A stretch of DNA of 23,565 nucleotides from NCBI GenBank assembly GCA_934643865.1, contig CAKUCX010000055.1, positions 1 to 23,565 of the forward strand. The letters are read 5' to 3'. A program made the position numbers and the translations under genes. Position 1 is the stretch's first letter. Every line of letters starts with the position of its first letter. Positions 20,800 through 23,565 of the stretch are shown in pieces. Under the pieces are notes generated by a model. That model did no database searches. It worked only from the letters and a program-made list of their open reading frames with translations, and had not been told where the DNA came from. The stretch comes from an uncultured Kiritimatiellota bacterium. GTDB lineage: Bacteria; Verrucomicrobiota; Kiritimatiellia; RFP12; UBA1067.

Positions 20800-22749
20800 A
20801 TGAAAACCGAACGAAACGAGTATCTGCGCGTCGCGGCGGCCGTGCCGGCGGTGCGCCCGGCGGACGTGGGGGCCAATCTTGCGGCCATCCGCGTGCTTCT
20901 GCGGCAGGTGGCGGCGGCGCGCGTGCAGGTGGCCGTCTTCCCCGAACTGTGCCTGACGGGCTACACGTGCGCGGACCTCTTCTACCAGCCCTACCTCCTC
21001 GACGCCGCTGAGCGGGCGCTCGCGGAGCTGATCCCGGACTGCGGCGACGGACTCGTCGCCGTGGGCCTCCCCGTGCGCGTGGGCGGACGCATCTTCAACT
21101 GCGCCGCCGTGGTGGCGGGCCGCCGCCTCGTGGGCGTCGTGCCCAAGACCTATCTGCCCAGCACCCACGAGTTCTACGAATCGCGCTGGTTCGCGAGCGT
21201 GCTGGAGGCGACGGCGGACGAAATCGAGCTGGCGGGCGCGCGCGTGCCGTTCGGGAACGACCTCGTCTTCGACCGGGGGGACGGCGCGGTCGTCGGCGTG
21301 GAGCTGTGCGAGGACATGTGGACGGCGAACCCGCCCTCGACGCGGCTCACCCTGCGCGGGGCCAACGTGGTCCTGAACCTGAGCGGGTCGAACGAGCTGG
21401 TGGGGAAGACCGAATACCGCCGTTCGCTCGTCCTCGGGCAGTCCGCCCGCTGCCTCGCGGCCTACGTCTACGCGGGCGCTGGGGTGGGCGAGTCGACGAC
21501 GGACCTCGTCTTCGGTGGACACGCCCTCGTCGCCGAGAACGGCGCGCTGCTCGCGGAGGGGCGGCGCTTCATGCGCACGCCGCAGCTGACGGTGGCGGAC
21601 GTGGACGTCGGCTTCCTCGACTTCGAGCGCTCCGCCAATTTCGCGTTCCGTAACGCCGCCCGCACCGTGGGGGAGGTCCGGCGGGTCCGGGTGGACGCCG
21701 GGCGGGGCGTGGACGGAGCGGAGGGGGCCCTGCGGCGCCCCGTCGAACCGCATCCGTTCGTGCCGAATGCGCAGGCCGACCGGGACGCGCGCTGCGAGGA
21801 GATCCTGGCCATCCAGTCCACGGGGCTCGCGACGCGCCTGGAGGCGATCCGGTGCCGGGACGTCGTGATCGGCCTCTCGGGCGGACTCGACAGCGCGCTC
21901 GCGCTCCTCGTCTGCGTGGAGGCGTTCGACCGGCTGGGGCTGGACCGCGCGGGCATCCACGCCTTCACGCTGCCGGGATTCGGCACGACGGCGCGCACGA
22001 AGGGGAATGCCGAACGGCTCTGCGCGGGGCTGGGCGTGCCGCTGGAGACGATCGACATCACGCCGATGGCGCGGCAGCACCTGAAGGACCTGGGGCGCGA
22101 CGAGGCGGTTCACGACATCACCTACGAGAACACGCAGGCGCGCGGGCGCACCTACCTGCTGATGGACAAGGCCAACCAGCTGGGGGGGCTCGTGATCGGG
22201 ACGGGCGACCTCTCCGAGCTTGCGCTCGGGTGGTGTACCTACAACGGCGACCACATGAGCATGTACGGCGTCAACGGCGGCGTCCCGAAGACGCTCGTGC
22301 GGTACATCGTGGACTGGTATGCGGGCGCGCGCCTCGCGGAGACGGAGGGCGGCACCGCCGCGCCGGATCCCGTCCGGGCCGCCCAGGCGCTCCGCGACAT
22401 CCTTGCGACGCCGGTCTCCCCCGAACTGCTCCCGGCGAACGCGGACGGCTCCATCGCGCAGGTGACGGAGGACAAGGTGGGGCCCTACGAGCTGCACGAC
22501 TTCTTCCTCTACCACTTCCTGCGGCGGGGGGCGGGGAAGGAGAAGATCCGCCGCCTGGCGGAGGCGGCGTTCGCGGGCGTCTGGGACGCGGCGACGGTCG
22601 GCAAGTGGCTCGACACGTTCTTCCGGCGCTTCTACGCGCAGCAGTTCAAGCGCAGCTGCCTGCCGGACGGCCCGAAGGTCGGCAGCCTCAATCTCTCCCC
22701 GCGTGGGGATTGGCGCATGCCAAGCGACGTGGCCTTTTTTGAGGGCTAA
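20800..22749 (+). CDS. nadE: Glutamine-dependent NAD+ synthetase
   Basis: Last step of NAD+ synthesis: amidation of nicotinate adenine dinucleotide using ATP and glutamine; cytoplasmic; 649 aa. Residues about 1-290 are a nitrilase-fold glutaminase with the full triad: Glu49 (FPELCLTGYTC), Lys116 (PKTYLPS) and Cys170 (GVELCEDMW). Residues about 330-649 are the synthetase, with the PP-loop SGGLDS (360-365), then TKGNAERLCAGLG, GTGDLSELALGWCTYNGDHM and VNGGVPKTLVRYIV. The length matches the two-domain bacterial enzyme. I start at ATG 20800, with GGAG 5 nt ahead; an in-frame GTG at 20767 has no ribosome site. It is monocistronic with its own promoter, and a stem-loop overlaps the stop. Confidence 0.97.
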   Translation: MKTERNEYLRVAAAVPAVRPADVGANLAAIRVLLRQVAAARVQVAVFPELCLTGYTCADLFYQPYLLDAAERALAELIPDCGDGLVAVGLPVRVGGRIFNCAAVVAGRRLVGVVPKTYLPSTHEFYESRWFASVLEATADEIELAGARVPFGNDLVFDRGDGAVVGVELCEDMWTANPPSTRLTLRGANVVLNLSGSNELVGKTEYRRSLVLGQSARCLAAYVYAGAGVGESTTDLVFGGHALVAENGALLAEGRRFMRTPQLTVADVDVGFLDFERSANFAFRNAARTVGEVRRVRVDAGRGVDGAEGALRRPVEPHPFVPNAQADRDARCEEILAIQSTGLATRLEAIRCRDVVIGLSGGLDSALALLVCVEAFDRLGLDRAGIHAFTLPGFGTTARTKGNAERLCAGLGVPLETIDITPMARQHLKDLGRDEAVHDITYENTQARGRTYLLMDKANQLGGLVIGTGDLSELALGWCTYNGDHMSMYGVNGGVPKTLVRYIVDWYAGARLAETEGGTAAPDPVRAAQALRDILATPVSPELLPANADGSIAQVTEDKVGPYELHDFFLYHFLRRGAGKEKIRRLAEAAFAGVWDAATVGKWLDTFFRRFYAQQFKRSCLPDGPKVGSLNLSPRGDWRMPSDVAFFEG

Positions 22750-22790
22750 GCCGCCGTTATGCGGCTTTACATCGCACACGGATGTGTGCG
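22748..22790 (+). terminator. Two hairpins after nadE
   Basis: AAGCCGC (22748-22754) pairs with GCGGCTT (22761-22767), overlapping the stop codon and followed by a short T tract. A second perfect stem CGCACAC/GTGTGCG (22773-22779, 22784-22790) follows. Together they probably end the nadE transcript. Confidence 0.6.
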
Positions 22791-22913
22791 CCCAGCCGGA
22801 GAAGGCCTTCGCGGATGTCAGCCGCCTTGCCCCCCCCCTGTCCTGCGGGTTAACGCCAGAGGCGCGGGCGCATTCTCAGCCCCACCCTTGCTCGGATTTT
22901 TTAGGGGGAATTA

Positions 22914-22982
22914 GGGGCTCGCCAAAAATCGGGACAAGGGCGTCCCCAATGCTTTTTTTTGACGGGCGTGGGCCGTGTCGCC
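22914..22982 (+). repeat. 69-bp dispersed repeat, copy 2
   Basis: Same length and order as 982-1050, with the last 19 bp identical. The hairpin has lost perfect pairing (core CGGGAC/GTCCC remains) but keeps an eight-base T-run at 22953-22960. Confidence 0.85.
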
Positions 22983-22994
22983 CGCGCTTCGCAC

Positions 22995-23052
22995 GGGAAT
23001 GTAGATCTTGACGGGCAAGGTATGGGAATGTAAATCTTGATAGGCAAGTGGT
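22995..23052 (+). repeat. 29-bp imperfect tandem repeat, two units
   Basis: Units starting at 22995 and 23024 both read GGGAATGTAnATCTTGAnnG followed by GCAAG. A partial third GGGAATGTG occurs at 23064. Confidence 0.7.
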
Positions 23053-23128
23053 GGGCAAGAACTGGGAATGTGTCCGCTTCTGCTTCATCGCCGCGCCTGA
23101 TGCTGCCAAAACAGACTTGGGAAGGGCC

Positions 23129-23140
23129 GCAATTCATTGC
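23129..23140 (-). repeat. GCAATGAATTGC core, inverted copy 3
   Basis: The plus strand reads GCAATTCATTGC, the reverse complement of the core at 1705 and 20621; the CCCTCCC tail is absent. Confidence 0.5.
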
Positions 23141-23199
23141 TGCCGAACCCGTCACGCCGCGCGTCGCGACGGCTTTCAGGCAAGATACGGCTTTCAAGC

Positions 23200-23226
23200 G
23201 AGATTATTACGCAGTGAAATCTCATT
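23200..23226 (+). repeat. Solo copy of the MITE-like end
   Basis: GAGATTATTACGCAGTGAAA then TCTCATT is the same as 1128-1153 except for one base. Like the other copies it can fold on GAGATT/AATCTC arms. It sits about 20 bp before the TGCTAGACT promoter. Confidence 0.8.
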
Positions 23227-23244
23227 TCGTCCCGCCGGCCCCTC

Positions 23245-23253
23245 TGCTAGACT
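23245..23253 (+). promoter_or_regulatory. Extended -10 promoter upstream of the terminal repeat region
   Basis: TGCTAGACT (hexamer 23248-23253) is identical to the box at 10712-10720. It is followed by AAGGAGGGG (23265-23273) and an ATG at 23280, so something downstream is probably expressed. Confidence 0.5.
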
Positions 23254-23279
23254 GTGTGGCGGCTAAGGAGGGGAAAGGC

Positions 23280-23565
23280 ATGGCGGCGAAATCGGAAACG
23301 GCGTTGCGGGGGACGGCGGCACGGCGGCCCGCGTCCACGTGTCGTCCCCGATGTCGTCCCCGTGGGCGCGGCGCGCCGGGGACGTCGCGCCCTACCATGG
23401 GCGCCATGGTGCGTGTGCATGGGTGCGTGGACATGGTGTGCATGGTGCATGATGGTGGGGGACGGCGGCACGGCGGCCCGCGTGCCTGTGTCGTCCCCGA
23501 TGTCGCCCCCGTGTGCGCGGCGCGCCGGGGACGTCGCGCCCTACCATGGGCGCCATGGTGCGTGT
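23280..23565 (+). CDS. Possible gene start running off the window (uncertain)
   Basis: An ATG with a strong ribosome site (AAGGAGGGG, 6 nt ahead) and an upstream extended -10 opens a frame that stays open to the window end (95 codons). It begins MAAKSETALRGTAARRPAST and soon becomes Arg/Gly/Cys-rich. Against a gene: the frame runs through a 149-bp tandem repeat whose copies are read in different phases, so the protein is not repetitive while the DNA is. I recognise no family. It may be a short gene overprinted on repeats, or a non-coding transcript. Confidence 0.25.
   Translation, partial: MAAKSETALRGTAARRPASTCRPRCRPRGRGAPGTSRPTMGAMVRVHGCVDMVCMVHDGGGRRHGGPRACVVPDVAPVCAARRGRRALPWAPWCV
23308..23565 (+). 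repeat. 149-bp-period tandem repeat (continues past the window)
   Basis: Bases 23308-23416 match 23457-23565 at 104 of 109 positions; the second copy is cut by the window end. Each unit holds GTCGTCCCCGATGTCG, then CGGGGACGTCGCGCCC, then a perfect ACCATGG-GCG-CCATGGT hairpin. A 40-bp CATGG-rich linker joins the units. Confidence 0.9.

Larger units (their letters stand above)
22750..23279. other. Gene-free repeat region after nadE
   Basis: No gene is supported in these 530 bp. They hold terminator hairpins, the second 69-bp repeat copy, a 29-bp imperfect tandem repeat, an inverted GCAATGAATTGC core, a lone copy of the MITE-like end, and a promoter at the right edge. The content mirrors the left intergenic region at 895-1951. 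Confidence 0.75.

Overview
The window comes from a GC-rich bacterium (coding regions look close to 70% G+C). Its gene set suggests the Verrucomicrobiota/Kiritimatiellota/Lentisphaerota group: a secreted protein with autotransporter-associated beta-strand repeats, a DUF4954 beta-helix protein, secreted GH43 and esterase enzymes, and intergenic spaces crowded with short hairpin repeats. This placement is inferred from families I recognise; no 16S or other marker gene is present. Most of the window is ordinary chromosome, with accessory-looking repeat regions at both ends.

Left part (1-5430): the 3' end of a sugar ABC-transporter permease and its strong terminator. A gene-free, repeat-rich kilobase follows, then a 987-residue exported beta-strand-repeat protein with a good sigma-70 promoter and a hairpin-forming leader. 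A 54-bp relic of an ABC permease fills the space up to folK, which lies on the minus strand.

Middle (5580-15625): a tRNA-Leu(GAG)/tRNA-Tyr(GUA) pair with its own promoter; a secreted esterase followed by a secreted GH43-endonuclease/exonuclease/phosphatase fusion, forming a small carbohydrate-degradation operon; a convergent YgiQ radical SAM gene that shares a CTAG with it; a divergent EamA-type transporter; a NifX-like protein with a Cys/His tail, a DUF4954 protein and a secreted beta-lactamase-fold serine hydrolase in one co-directional run; and tRNA-Thr(CGU) on the minus strand.

Right part (15700-23565): housekeeping genes rpsT and pgk; a glnK-amt ammonium module with a textbook sigma-54 promoter; a secreted LolA-like protein of lower GC; glutamine-dependent NAD+ synthetase; and a second repeat-rich, gene-free region. 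That region carries copies of the left-end repeats and ends in a 149-bp-period tandem repeat that runs off the window.

Promoters recur as extended -10 boxes of the type TGCTAkamT. Two of them (ygiQ and the NifX-like gene) sit so close to the ATG that the messages are probably leaderless. I found no CRISPR array, complete transposase, phage gene or obvious defence system. The best candidates for something new are the repeat families, the relic at the folK stop, the GH43-EEP fusion, and the sigma-54-driven PII protein that lacks the uridylylation tyrosine.
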